64,000 nt of DNA from Chryseobacterium gleum (GCA_945883565.1 CAMCXO010000001.1:62001-126000); one strand, 5' to 3'. Shown: positions 18,012 to 26,830, counted from the stretch's first letter. Notes: generated by a model not told the origin, from the letters alone. Numbers and translations: made by a program.

Positions 18012-19264
18012 GTAATCAAGTTCAAGACATAAAGCAACGCTTTGGGCTCATTGGCCATTCACCATTACTAAACAGGGCCATACTAAAGGCTATACAGGTT
18101 GCCGGAACAGATATTGGCGTTTTGGTTACGGGTGAAAGCGGAGTTGGAAAAGAAAGTATACCGCGAATTATTCATGCCTTATCTGCAAGAAAGCATCATC
18201 CTTATATTGCAGTAAATTGTGGTGCTATTCCTGAGGGCACCATAGACTCAGAACTTTTTGGGCACGAAAAGGGTGCTTTTACCGGTGCTAGTCAGCTTAG
18301 AAAAGGTTATTTTGAAGAGGCACATGGAGGCACCATTTTTTTAGATGAAGTTGGAGAACTACCTTTATCAACTCAGGTTCGATTGCTTCGGGTTCTAGAA
18401 ACCGGAGAGTTTATTAAAGTTGGGTCTTCAAAAATCCAAAAAACCGATGTTCGTATTGTGGCGGCCACCAATGTAAACATGCAGAATGCCATAAAGAATA
18501 ATAAGTTCCGTGAAGATCTGTATTATAGGCTCAATACAGTGGAAATCCATCTGCCGGCATTACGTGAAAGACCCGAGGATGTCTTGCTCTTATTCCGAAA
18601 ATTCGCTGCCGATTTTGCCGAAAAGTATCGATTACCAGGTTTGAAGTTAAGCGAAGACGCCGGTGATATTCTTGGCCGTTATCGTTGGCCCGGAAATATT
18701 AGACAATTGCGCAATTTGGCTGAGCAAATTAGTGTAGTGGAACACGACAGGTATATTAACTCAGAAATTTTGTTGAATTATTTGCCTGAGGCTGAAAAAA
18801 GTGATTTGCCTGTGGCTTTAGGGAGTTTTAAAAATGAAAGCGATTTTGCAAGTGAAAGAGAAATTCTTTATAAAATATTGTTCGACATGCGAAACGATAT
18901 TAACGATTTGAAAAAGTTGACGCTGGAATTAATGAAACACAATGGAAGCGTTGAAGCTTTTCAAGAAACCCATGAAGGATTAATTTCAAAGGTTTATGGT
19001 GAATTCACACCTGTTCCTCAAAACCGTTTTATACCAGTTTCTACGCAAGATAATGGCTCAAATGTTAGCACTGAAATTAAGGAAGATATTTTTAAAGAAG
19101 CCGTTACCATAGATGAAAATGATACCTTGCGTTTGGACGAACGAGAATTGGAGCTTATTAAAAAAGCTCTTGAACGAAACAAAGGAAAGCGTCGAAATTC
19201 AGCAAGGGAATTGGGGATTTCTGAACGCACTCTATACAGAAAAATTAACCAGTATGGCCTTTAA
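18008..19264 (+). CDS. Sigma-54-dependent activator without receiver domain
   Basis: AAA+ enhancer-binding protein that remodels RNA polymerase-sigma54. Seen: the AAA+ domain begins almost at residue 10 (LIGHSPLLNRAI), with Walker A GESGVGKES, the sigma-54 contact loop GAFTGA, Walker B GGTIFLDEVGEL, sensor arginines in RYRWPGNIRQLRN; then a linker of about 100 residues and a C-terminal Fis-type helix-turn-helix (KGKRRNSARELGISERTLYRKI). There is no N-terminal sensory domain, so activity may be set by expression or by a partner. The gene overlaps lptE by 11 bases. The position between miaB and lptE is one I recall as conserved in Bacteroidota. Confidence 0.93.
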   Translation: MSNQVQDIKQRFGLIGHSPLLNRAILKAIQVAGTDIGVLVTGESGVGKESIPRIIHALSARKHHPYIAVNCGAIPEGTIDSELFGHEKGAFTGASQLRKGYFEEAHGGTIFLDEVGELPLSTQVRLLRVLETGEFIKVGSSKIQKTDVRIVAATNVNMQNAIKNNKFREDLYYRLNTVEIHLPALRERPEDVLLLFRKFAADFAEKYRLPGLKLSEDAGDILGRYRWPGNIRQLRNLAEQISVVEHDRYINSEILLNYLPEAEKSDLPVALGSFKNESDFASEREILYKILFDMRNDINDLKKLTLELMKHNGSVEAFQETHEGLISKVYGEFTPVPQNRFIPVSTQDNGSNVSTEIKEDIFKEAVTIDENDTLRLDERELELIKKALERNKGKRRNSARELGISERTLYRKINQYGL

Positions 19265-19754
19265 AATTTTATGGCGATTATCTCTTTCTTTCTTGGTAAT
19301 TGCATGTACAGGTGGATATTCATTTACAGGAGGAGATGTAGGCAATGCGAAAACCATTTCAGTAGCCCAATTCCCAAACTATTCCGAGCTTTTTCAACCA
19401 AATCTTAGCCAAAATTTCACTGAGGCCTTGAGGGATATTTTTGTTCAACAAACCCGTTTAAGTCTCGTACCTCGCGATGGGGATCTACAATTTGAAGGTG
19501 AAATTAGCGACTATAAAATAGATCCAATTAACGCGCAGGCCGATGCAACTGTAGCCCAAAACAGATTAACTGTAGTGGTTAAAGTAAGATTCACTAACTT
19601 GACCGATAATACTAAGAACTTCGATCAATCTTTTAGCCGATTTCGCGATTTTGATGCTTCTTTAAATTTGGCCGATATTGAAGAAGATTTAATTCGGGAA
19701 ATCAACCAAGAGTTAGTAGAGAATATTTTAAATGCAGCAATAGCCAATTGGTAG
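19254..19754 (+). CDS. lptE: LPS assembly lipoprotein LptE
   Basis: Outer-membrane lipoprotein that plugs the LptD pore and helps insert LPS. Seen: signal peptide with lipobox FLVIAC (Cys18), then GGYSFTGGDVGNAKTISVAQFPN, the start typical of Bacteroidota LptE, and the ending in which helix-forming ADIEEDLIREINQELVENILNAA closes the domain. 166 residues is the normal size. The ATG at 19254 is chosen because it gives the signal peptide directly; frames that extend further upstream run antiphase inside the sigma-54 regulator gene. Four bases later the TPR-like gene begins. Confidence 0.88.
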   Translation: MAFKILWRLSLSFLVIACTGGYSFTGGDVGNAKTISVAQFPNYSELFQPNLSQNFTEALRDIFVQQTRLSLVPRDGDLQFEGEISDYKIDPINAQADATVAQNRLTVVVKVRFTNLTDNTKNFDQSFSRFRDFDASLNLADIEEDLIREINQELVENILNAAIANW

Positions 19755-19758
19755 AACA

Positions 19759-20793
19759 ATGAATGGAAATAGCATACTTGCAGCGTTGGAAAATATAGAA
19801 TCCGGTGAATTTTTGGATTCTGAATCCTTATTGTTGAGATTAAACAATGAGCCATATAATGCTGCATTAAGATTGCTATATTTAAAAGCCCTTCAAAAAG
19901 AAAAGGCATTAAAGCTGACATTTGAAATACAAAAAGCTTCCGCGTTTTTACCGTCTAGAAAAATTTTGCATAAACATTTCTATACGCCTTTAGCCCAACC
20001 TATCCCTGTATTAGAAGGCCGAGATGAAATGGCTGTTAACTCAAAGGTAAATTCAGATACTTCAGTAAATCCTGCTTCTATACAATTAGAATCAACCAAA
20101 AATCGAATTAAAGCCATTTTGGAAGCCAATAGAAAAATGCGTTCCGAAATAGATGATGTAAAAATAGAAAACAAAAAAAGTGAAACGACGGAAATTTTAA
20201 ATCCGACTATAATCATTGCTTCAAAAAACACCCAAGAAGTTGGTGAAGAACAATATCGTTTACTTGACAAGGAAATTCTAACGAATGGCGGTATTACGAT
20301 AGAGGGCGATCCTTCGGATTCAAATCATGAAAAATCAGCATCATTAGAATTTAAGGAAGAATTAAAGAATTTAGGTTCAAAAGAACTAGAAGTCGTTTCA
20401 AACATTTATTCTAAGGATGATTCTCAAAAACCTAATCTAGAAACACATAGTATTGTGCAATGGATGCATTTGCTGAACAATCAAAAATCAAACAACCGAA
20501 AAAACAAGGTGGTTGAGCAGCTTGATGCCATCGATGGGTTCTTAGAGGCCTTGCCTAAGCTAAAACCGGATCCTAATAAGCCTCAGCGCAATGATGTTTT
20601 ATTGATTGATAATAAATCAGATAATGAAATGGTTACAGAAACTTTGGCTAAGTTGTACTTAGAACAAGGGTATCTGAAGAAAGCAAGACAGGCTTTTGAA
20701 ATTCTTAGCTTGAGATTTCCGGAGAAAAGCAGTTTCTTTGCGGCCCAAATAAAGCAGATTAAAATTCTGCAAAAAGAGAAAGGTAAAAAATGA
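19759..20793 (+). CDS. TPR-like cytoplasmic protein of unknown function
   Basis: 344 residues, no signal peptide. The N-terminal 75 residues are helical and TPR-like (LEDSESLLLRLNNEPYNAALR-type pairs), the middle (about 80-230) is low-complexity, charged and probably disordered, and the last 60 residues contain a good tetratricopeptide unit (TETLAKLYLEQGYLKKARQAFEIL). Its stop overlaps the secG start (ATGA). Proteins like this sit between lptE and secG in other Bacteroidota as I recall; a link to envelope biogenesis or secretion is inferred from position only. Confidence 0.75.
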   Translation: MNGNSILAALENIESGEFLDSESLLLRLNNEPYNAALRLLYLKALQKEKALKLTFEIQKASAFLPSRKILHKHFYTPLAQPIPVLEGRDEMAVNSKVNSDTSVNPASIQLESTKNRIKAILEANRKMRSEIDDVKIENKKSETTEILNPTIIIASKNTQEVGEEQYRLLDKEILTNGGITIEGDPSDSNHEKSASLEFKEELKNLGSKELEVVSNIYSKDDSQKPNLETHSIVQWMHLLNNQKSNNRKNKVVEQLDAIDGFLEALPKLKPDPNKPQRNDVLLIDNKSDNEMVTETLAKLYLEQGYLKKARQAFEILSLRFPEKSSFFAAQIKQIKILQKEKGKK

Positions 20794-21179
20794 CAACACT
20801 AATTACTGTGCTTATTGTTTTGGTTAGCGTAATGCTAATACTCATTATTATGGTTCAAAATCCCAAAGGTGGAGGATTGTCATCGGCTTTTGGAGGAAGT
20901 GGTGCTCAACTCTTGGGCGGGGTTAAAAAGCAAACCGACTTTTTGGATAGAGGCACTTGGACATTAGCTGTGGCATTGTTGGTATTGGTTTTAAGCTTAA
21001 ACCTATTCTCAGGTAGCAGCAATACCGAAGAAGTTCAAGAAAGTGCCTTACAAGAACAGTTAGATGGCTTTTCTGCACCGGTAGTGCCTCAACAAAATGC
21101 ACCCTCAGGCTCGCCTGAAACCGAAAATACCCAAACTCCTGAAGCAAACCCGGGAGAAATGCCAGAACCCGTAGAATAA
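20790..21179 (+). CDS. secG: Preprotein translocase subunit SecG
   Basis: Small inner-membrane subunit of the SecYEG channel. Seen: first TM (about 3-22), the conserved QNPKGGGLSSAFGG loop, and a second TM (WTLAVALLVLVLSLNLF). The C-terminal 50 residues form a hydrophilic Pro/Glu-rich tail, usual in Bacteroidota SecG. 129 residues. It closes its operon: a strong rho-independent terminator follows 20 bases after the stop. Confidence 0.95.
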   Translation: MTTLITVLIVLVSVMLILIIMVQNPKGGGLSSAFGGSGAQLLGGVKKQTDFLDRGTWTLAVALLVLVLSLNLFSGSSNTEEVQESALQEQLDGFSAPVVPQQNAPSGSPETENTQTPEANPGEMPEPVE

Positions 21180-21200
21180 GTCGATTTTATCTTAATTATA

Positions 21201-21225
21201 GTCCCGCTTAAAGCGGGATTTTTTA
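21201..21225 (+). terminator. Rho-independent terminator after secG
   Basis: A GC-rich hairpin (TCCCGCT / AGCGGGA, 3-base loop) at 21202-21218 is followed by a run of T residues (21219-21224). Placed 20 bases after the secG stop. Confidence 0.85.
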
Positions 21226-21237
21226 TTTGTTTGAATT

Positions 21238-22089
21238 TTGCAAATCAAACTTACAAGCAATGAAAAAACGGCCATAAAACACATGGTCTTTTCAGTAGCT
21301 GGTTTTGCCCTAATGAACTTAATTGTAAAGTTCCTGCAAAGAATTCCACCCACAGAGTTGGTTTTGTTTCGAAGCCTCGTTTCTTTGGTTCTAAGTGCGT
21401 GGTTTATACACCGTCAAAAGCTAAATCCTTGGGGAAATCAGAGGTTAATACTCATTTTACGAGGTCTATTTGGTGCAATAGCTTTAACGTTGTTTTTCTA
21501 TTCTTTACAAAAATTGCCATTAGGGACGGCACTTATTATTCAATATTTATCGCCGATATTCACAAGTTTATTCGCCATTTTTATATTAAAAGAACCCATG
21601 CGGCATGCACAATGGGTTTTCTTTGCCATTTCTCTTTTAGGCGTAGTTATAATAAAAGGTTATAACGCCAATTTATCGCCCTATTTGTTGGGATTAGGGG
21701 TTTTGTCGGCCATATTTAGTGGCTTGGCCTATAATATGGTGAGATTACTCCGAGATACCGAAGCACCAATAGTGGTGGTGTTTTATTTCCCATTGGTGGC
21801 CACCCCCATTATGTTGGTTTTTAGTTTAAGTATTTGGGTAATGCCCTTGGGTTGGGAGTGGGGAGGTTTGCTGCTGATGGGAATACTCACGCAATTTGCT
21901 CAATTACAAATGACCAAAGCCCTTCAGAAAGCCACATTAAACCGAATTGCAGGTTTCAAATATTTGGGCGTTGCCTTCGCGCTTATTTTTGATATAGTCA
22001 TTTTTAATGTACAATACGCCTACACTGCCATTATTGGCATGTGCATGGTTATACTTGGCGTTGTTTTAAACTTAATTTCCAAAAAATAA
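21238..22089 (+). CDS. EamA/DMT-family transporter
   Basis: Inner-membrane drug/metabolite transporter with ten hydrophobic segments in two EamA repeats (first about 15-140, second about 150-280). Motifs: PPTELVLFRSLVSL after TM1 and [26 protein letters not shown] at the end of repeat 1. 283 residues is normal. The start is uncertain: TTG at 21238 gives a 15-residue leader, while the first in-frame ATG is 21283, right at TM1; a GAATTTTG box overlaps the TTG, which would favour the later start if it is the promoter. The stop is eight bases from the converging gcvT stop. Confidence 0.85.
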   Translation: MQIKLTSNEKTAIKHMVFSVAGFALMNLIVKFLQRIPPTELVLFRSLVSLVLSAWFIHRQKLNPWGNQRLILILRGLFGAIALTLFFYSLQKLPLGTALIIQYLSPIFTSLFAIFILKEPMRHAQWVFFAISLLGVVIIKGYNANLSPYLLGLGVLSAIFSGLAYNMVRLLRDTEAPIVVVFYFPLVATPIMLVFSLSIWVMPLGWEWGGLLLMGILTQFAQLQMTKALQKATLNRIAGFKYLGVAFALIFDIVIFNVQYAYTAIIGMCMVILGVVLNLISKK

Positions 22090-22097
22090 GTTTTTGC

Positions 22098-23174
22098 CTA
22101 TAAAAATGGTGTTTTAACAACCATAGCTTTAACAGCTTTATTTCTAATTTCAACAAATATTTCCGAACCAATAGCCGAGTGGTTAATTTCAACATAACCT
22201 AAACCAATGGCCTTATTTAGACTTGGAGATTGGGTGCCTGATGTTACTTCTCCTATTTTTTGCCCCTCTTTATCTAATATTAAATAATGTTGTCTTGGAA
22301 TTCCTCTGTCAATCATTTCGAAACCCACCAATTTCTTGATTAGGCCACTGTCTTTCTGATTTTTCAGTGCTTCGCTGTTTATAAAATCTTTGTTGAATTT
22401 GGTAATCCAGCCAAGACCCGCTTCTAAAGGCGAAGTTTCATCATTTATATCGTTGCCATATAGGCAGAATGCTTTTTCAAGTCTTAAGGTATCGCGGGCT
22501 CCTAATCCGGCAGGCGGAATTTGAAGGTTAGCCATGGCATGCCAAAGTGGTTCTGCGTTCTCGTTTTTTACATACAACTCAAAGCCTCCGGCACCTGTAT
22601 AGCCCGTTGCCGAAATTATGACATTTGGAATTCCGGCAAATTCGGCTATTTCAAAATGGTAGTATGGAATTTCTAGAAGATTAGCCTTTGTAAGCGGCTG
22701 AAGTAAAGAAGCAACTTCTGGTCCTTGAACTGCTAAGAGTGCAAAATCGTTGCTTAAATTCTTTAATTGAACATCCAATCCTTGGGCATTTTGTTGCAGC
22801 CAATCAAAATCCTTTTCCATATTAGAGGCATTAACCACCAACATGTATGAATCTTTTGCCAAATTGTAAACCAACAAATCGTCTACTATACCACCGGTAT
22901 AATTAGGTAGGCAACTGTATTGAACTTTGCCCGGACTTAATTTGGAAACATCGTTGCTTGTGGTTTTTTGAAGCAGTGCCAAAGCATCCGGCCCTTCAAC
23001 AAAAAATTCACCCATATGCGAAACATCAAACATGCCGGCTCTTTTGCGCACTGCCAGATGTTCTTCTATTAAGCCTCCGTACTGTACCGGCATCAAATAA
23101 CCAGCAAAAGGCACCATTTTGGCCCCAAGCATTTTATGAATTTCGGTAAAAGGTGTGGTTTTTAAACTATCCAT
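22098..23174 (-). CDS. gcvT: Aminomethyltransferase, T protein of glycine cleavage
   Basis: Transfers the methylene group of glycine to tetrahydrofolate in the glycine cleavage system. Seen: [26 protein letters not shown] at the N-terminus, [13 protein letters not shown], the folate-site residues around [17 protein letters not shown], and a C-terminal [21 protein letters not shown]. 358 residues from the ATG at 23174; seven codons of upstream open frame (to 23195) are less like the family. The start overlaps the end of miaE by eight bases, so the two are co-transcribed. GcvH and GcvP are not in the window. Confidence 0.95.
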   Translation of the reverse strand: MDSLKTTPFTEIHKMLGAKMVPFAGYLMPVQYGGLIEEHLAVRKRAGMFDVSHMGEFFVEGPDALALLQKTTSNDVSKLSPGKVQYSCLPNYTGGIVDDLLVYNLAKDSYMLVVNASNMEKDFDWLQQNAQGLDVQLKNLSNDFALLAVQGPEVASLLQPLTKANLLEIPYYHFEIAEFAGIPNVIISATGYTGAGGFELYVKNENAEPLWHAMANLQIPPAGLGARDTLRLEKAFCLYGNDINDETSPLEAGLGWITKFNKDFINSEALKNQKDSGLIKKLVGFEMIDRGIPRQHYLILDKEGQKIGEVTSGTQSPSLNKAIGLGYVEINHSAIGSEIFVEIRNKAVKAMVVKTPFL

Positions 23175-23748
23175 GTATATGTTCTTTTTGACCAAGATTG
23201 GCCATTACAGAGGCTTCAAATTTCAGTAAGTTGTTCCAAAGTTCATCAACTATTTCGCGATTTGCATATTTACGCGCAAATCCGAGAAACATGGTGTAAT
23301 GACCGGCTTCGCTAGCCATTAAATTTTTATAAAAACGCGATAATTCGGGATCCTTTATGTTTTCGCTTAAAACCTTGAATCGTTCACAACTTCTGGCTTC
23401 TATAAGGGCAGCAACCAAAAGGCGGTGAATTAAGCGCAAATTGCGGTCGCCGGTTTTAGGGAAGTAAGATGAAATGGAATTTACATAGGCATCTTTTCTT
23501 TCGCGGCCCAAATGCCATCCTCTTTCGAGAATTTTCTTGTGAACCATTTCAAAATGGCTCATTTCTTCCCGGGCCAATGCAGTCATTTCCTTTACCAAAT
23601 CATCCAATTCAGGATATGTAATCATGATGCTGATGGCTGTGCTGGCTGCTTTTTGCTCGCAATAAGCATGGTCTATCAAAACTTCTTTTATGTTCGATTC
23701 CGCAATGTGGACCCACCGCGGATCGGTAGGCAATTTAAGTCCTAGCAT
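23167..23748 (-). CDS. miaE: tRNA-(ms2io6A)-hydroxylase
   Basis: Non-haem di-iron monooxygenase that hydroxylates ms2i6A37 of tRNA to ms2io6A37. Seen: a ferritin-like helical bundle with iron ligands in CEQKAAS, REEMSHFEMVHK (ExxH), IEARSCERF and EAGHYTMF (ExxH). 193 residues fits the family. It is the first gene of a miaE-gcvT unit and its substrate is made by MiaB, encoded at 16.2 kb in this window. Upstream (23749-23800) only an imperfect -7 box (AAACTTTG) is visible. Confidence 0.92.
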   Translation of the reverse strand: MLGLKLPTDPRWVHIAESNIKEVLIDHAYCEQKAASTAISIMITYPELDDLVKEMTALAREEMSHFEMVHKKILERGWHLGRERKDAYVNSISSYFPKTGDRNLRLIHRLLVAALIEARSCERFKVLSENIKDPELSRFYKNLMASEAGHYTMFLGFARKYANREIVDELWNNLLKFEASVMANLGQKEHIHG

Positions 23749-24102
23749 CTTTTTAAGCTTTCCCGTTGCTAAGGTAAGAGCAAAGTTTTATTTGGGTAAG
23801 GTATTTGGCTATGCTCATGAAGTTCAAGTATCTTTTGTGGAGACCAAATAAATGCCTGCGATTTACTGTTGTTTAATTGTTCTTATGTGAACGCATTAAA
23901 AAATGATAAAAACTGATTATACGGGAGCTGCATAAGCCGAAGAGATTGACAAAATTCAATTCCTGAAAGCCAATGAACAGTCATTTAATCCTTCCCAAAA
24001 AAAGGAACTGCATTTTAAATCATCTTTAAACTGATTCAAGAAACAACTTTCCTTACAAAAAATGGTTTAAAAAAATTAAAAATGAAACACTTAGATTAAA
24101 AA
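23749..24102. other. Intergenic stretch before repeat array, no gene seen
   Basis: About 350 AT-rich bases. One short frame at 23936-24034 (32 codons, opening after a stop and without a start codon) has a protein-like composition and may be a gene relic; nothing else is recognisable. No promoter with a full TTTG/TAnnTTTG pair was found. Confidence 0.4.
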
Positions 24103-24570
24103 ACATCAAGGCCCATTTTCAAAAGCACCAAACCCACTTCAAAAGCGTTTAGAGCCATTTAAACGGCATCCATGCCCATTTAAGAAAGCATCTATACCCA
24201 TTTACAATGCGTACATGGCCACTTAAAGCCAGTACATGCCCATTTACAATGTGTACAAGGCCACATAAAGAGTATCCATGCCCATTTACAATGCGGACAT
24301 GGCCACATAAAGAGCATCCATGCCCATTTATAAAGCATCTATACCCATTTACAATGCGTACATGGCCACATAAAGAGCATCCATGCCCATTTAATAAAGC
24401 ATCTATACCCATTTACAAAACGTAAATGGCCACTTTAAAGGCATCCATGCCCATTTAATAAAGCATCTATACCCATTTACAATGCGTACATGGCCACTTA
24501 AAGGGCATTCATATCCATTTACAAAATGTACATGGCCACTAAAGGGGAATACATGCCTATTGACAGCGCG
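24103..24570. repeat. Tandem array of ~21-bp units with ~63-bp higher-order order
   Basis: About 22 units of 20-22 bases. Three variants recur: A (CATCCATGCCCATTTA plus AT filler), B (CATCTATACCCATTTACAA) and C (GTACATGGCCACTTAAAG). Between about 24316 and 24505 they follow the fixed order A-B-C three times, giving a 63-64 base period; the flanks are more degenerate. Because the period is a multiple of three, long open frames cross it on both strands, but the translations are monotonous and unlike protein. No spacers of unique sequence, so not CRISPR. Confidence 0.85.
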
Positions 24571-24678
24571 TTTAAAGCCAATAAAGTTTGGATTTACGAC
24601 AGGCAGGCAGACGGCTACACCTTAGACGATAAGCCAAACAAATTACAGAAAGCGATTTACCCGACATTGTTGGAAAAT
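24565..24678 (+). pseudogene. Relic of a type I restriction-modification HsdM gene
   Basis: A 38-codon stretch in one frame contains KVWIYDRQADGYTLDDK, which closely matches the C-terminal region of type I DNA methyltransferase subunits (consensus like VWFY..ADGYSLDDKR). No other part of hsdM, and no hsdS or hsdR, is present around it; the array of 21-bp units abuts one side and the 72-bp repeat the other. Read as a fragment left from loss of a restriction-modification locus. Identification rests on one motif. Confidence 0.5.
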
Positions 24679-24681
24679 ATC

Positions 24682-24945
24682 GTCTGCGAACATCTGCGGA
24701 ATCTGTGGGACATTAGTATTGACCGCTGATTGCGCAGATATACGCAGAAACACATCAGCAAAAATCAGAGGTACCTGCGAGGGGATTTTAGTTCCCGCTG
24801 ATTGCGCAGATGTACGCAGAAACACATCAGCGAAAATCAGAGGTACCTGCAAGGGAATTTTAGTTCCCGCTGATTGCGCAGATATACGCAGAAACACATC
24901 AGTGAAAATCAGCGAGGTCTGCGGGAGATTAGTATTGCCCGCGGT
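24682..24945. repeat. 72-bp tandem repeat, three copies
   Basis: Units begin with CCGCTGATTGCGCAGAT at 24723, 24795 and 24867, exactly 72 bases apart, and differ at a few positions. They contain several variants of a CGCAGA / TCAGCG / CTGCGGGA word. The junctions read GGGANATTAGTATTG at the outer ends and GGGANTTTAGTTC inside. The left flank (24682-24709) carries related words in the opposite sense. Both strands stay open because 72 is divisible by three, but no coding signal is seen. Similar CTGCG/CAGAT-rich repeats are, from memory, scattered in Bacteroidota intergenic DNA. Confidence 0.8.
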
Positions 24946-25021
24946 TTGCACAGAACCCAATTTGCCCAAATGGTAGAAAAAACTGAAGCCCTCAAATGTC
25001 CTTCAAAACCCCAAACTGAGC

Positions 25022-26761
25022 TTAAGGAAGTACATTAACTAAAATACCTTGTAATTTCGAAATTGTTAATGGTTTTTCTATATGTTCTATTATCATTGGC
25101 TCATTAAGAGCGCGTTCCATCTCTGTTTTGTTAATGGAAGATGACATGGTTATAATTTTAATGTTTTTTGGGTTTGAGGATTGACTTTTAATCTGGTCCA
25201 AAACAAACCAACTGTTGGGTTCAGACATGTCAATGTCCAAAAACAATAAGAACTCATTGTTCCAGAAATTCTTGGTATTTAAGTGATTAATAAACTGTTG
25301 TCCGTTTGTGAAAGAATTTATTTCGCCTCTACATCCCAATGCCAGTAATAGCTTTTTACTGTTGTTGCTTAACGATTGGTCTTCATGTAAAAAATAAATA
25401 AGCTTGAAGCCAAACGGGCACTTCGAAAATTCGGTTTCTTGGTTTTCCATTATTTCAATTCGGCTTACAATTTGTCTTACTTTTTGGTCCAATTCCTGTG
25501 CGGAACTGCCAATTGCATTAAATAGTACTTCTTCTTGTATGCCATTATCGAAAGCGTTTACGATACTTAAAATTCGTGAAATAGGAGCCCTTACCTCGTG
25601 AGATTGTTGCCAAGCTAAATCTCTTAGTTTTTGATTCTGTAGAATGAGGATTGCATTTCTTTTTTGCAATTCATCTACATTCTTGAAAGTCACCAAAACT
25701 TCTGAACTGTTTTCTTCTACACTTTTAAAGAAAACCTGAGCCCAGAAAGTTTCGTGAGTGCCGTCTTGCTTCAATTCCACCAAACAACTTTCTTCTATTT
25801 CGTTCAAGCTAAGCAATTGTCGTTTTAACTTAAAATTCCCCCTGCCGCTTGAAATAAACCGATCTGCAAATTCTTCTAAAGTGATTTTGTTTCTTGATGT
25901 ATTTAACATGGCCGCCAACGAAGGCGATATCTCTATTTCATTATTTTGCCTGTTGAGCATTAAAAACCCCATTTTCCCCATTTTTAATGCATTGGAAAGT
26001 TGTTTAGAAACCAATTCATAATTGCTCCTAAGCTCCTGAACATCTGTAAGATCATTAACAACACCAAAAAACAGTGTTCTGTCGCTTGATGGTAAGGAAG
26101 ACTGCCTGGCTGCGAAGTGCAAATACTTTCGGTCTCCATTTTTTGACTCGAAAAGGAAGGTGCCTTCTTGGCTCTTTCTTTTGAAAATTTCAGGCAATGT
26201 TTCCGATAATTTATGCCAATTGCCATGCAAGAACACCTTGCCTTCTATATCAGAAAGTTTAGAAAATTTATGCCCCGGATATTGCAATATACTCGCAAAT
26301 TCTGAATTGTGCTGAATTTCATCGTTTTTGAGATTGTACGACCATAATCCCAAATTCAGATTGTCGACAACGGCATTTACAAAACTGTTTCGATAGTTTT
26401 CGTCCGAAATGTCATCCACATATCCAAGTATAAAAGTAGATTTTTTATATTCTATTCGCTTGGCCTTTTCTTGAACTTGACGAATACCCTCTTGGGATAA
26501 GATGGTATAATTTTCTTGCCAAACATCAATCTCTCCTAGCAGTAGCCATTTATAGCTTTCTTCTAACCACTCTCCATTGGCTTCTACAATAAAAGTAGAG
26601 CGCCAACTTTCGAAATTATGTTTTGTTAAATCCGCATCAAATATATCAATCATTTTATTCGAATAAAAAGCCGTATTATTATTTATATGATAAATGTAAC
26701 AAGGTTTGCTGTTCCATGGCATAGTTTTCTTAATAAAATCAATAAGCTTTCCCTTTTCCAT
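25022..26761 (-). CDS. PAS-PAS-PAS-DHp-receiver protein lacking the kinase ATPase domain
   Basis: Signalling protein of 579 residues, soluble by sequence (no TM). Seen: three PAS-like regions (about 20-120, 130-245, 255-365), then a dimerisation/phosphoacceptor helix with His388 in SHEVRAPISRIL, and directly after it (from about 435) a receiver domain with Glu/Asp near HEDQS, phosphoacceptor Asp509 or Asp511 in LFLDIDM, and the lysine in EKPLT. There is no N, G1 or G2 box, so it has no ATP-binding domain. It is the last gene of a phosphorelay operon and could act as phosphotransfer protein or as target of the neighbouring kinase. Role inferred. Confidence 0.82.
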   Translation of the reverse strand: MEKGKLIDFIKKTMPWNSKPCYIYHINNNTAFYSNKMIDIFDADLTKHNFESWRSTFIVEANGEWLEESYKWLLLGEIDVWQENYTILSQEGIRQVQEKAKRIEYKKSTFILGYVDDISDENYRNSFVNAVVDNLNLGLWSYNLKNDEIQHNSEFASILQYPGHKFSKLSDIEGKVFLHGNWHKLSETLPEIFKRKSQEGTFLFESKNGDRKYLHFAARQSSLPSSDRTLFFGVVNDLTDVQELRSNYELVSKQLSNALKMGKMGFLMLNRQNNEIEISPSLAAMLNTSRNKITLEEFADRFISSGRGNFKLKRQLLSLNEIEESCLVELKQDGTHETFWAQVFFKSVEENSSEVLVTFKNVDELQKRNAILILQNQKLRDLAWQQSHEVRAPISRILSIVNAFDNGIQEEVLFNAIGSSAQELDQKVRQIVSRIEIMENQETEFSKCPFGFKLIYFLHEDQSLSNNSKKLLLALGCRGEINSFTNGQQFINHLNTKNFWNNEFLLFLDIDMSEPNSWFVLDQIKSQSSNPKNIKIITMSSSINKTEMERALNEPMIIEHIEKPLTISKLQGILVNVLP

Positions 26762-26830
26762 TTAGTTCATTTAATATGATAATAAAGGTCTAATAAAAGT
26801 TTAGTTTATTTAATTGCTTATTAAACAATA

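Noticed and set aside
19113-19253. Longer LptE frame starting inside the sigma-54 regulator gene
   Set aside because: It would bury the signal peptide; the ATG at 19254 places the lipobox correctly.
24149-24425. Open frames of 70-90 codons on both strands across the 21-bp array, with Cys/His-rich repeats
   Set aside because: Period divisible by three makes the frames; the translations are monotonous, no start context, and both strands are open equally.
24103-24945. Possible CRISPR array
   Set aside because: Units follow each other without unique spacers, and no cas gene lies in the window.
24643-24976. Open frames of 85-108 codons across the 72-bp repeat
   Set aside because: Same artefact of a period divisible by three; no coding bias or signal.
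23749-25021. Mobile element or genomic island
   Set aside because: No transposase, integrase or terminal inverted repeats; only repeats and an HsdM fragment are seen.
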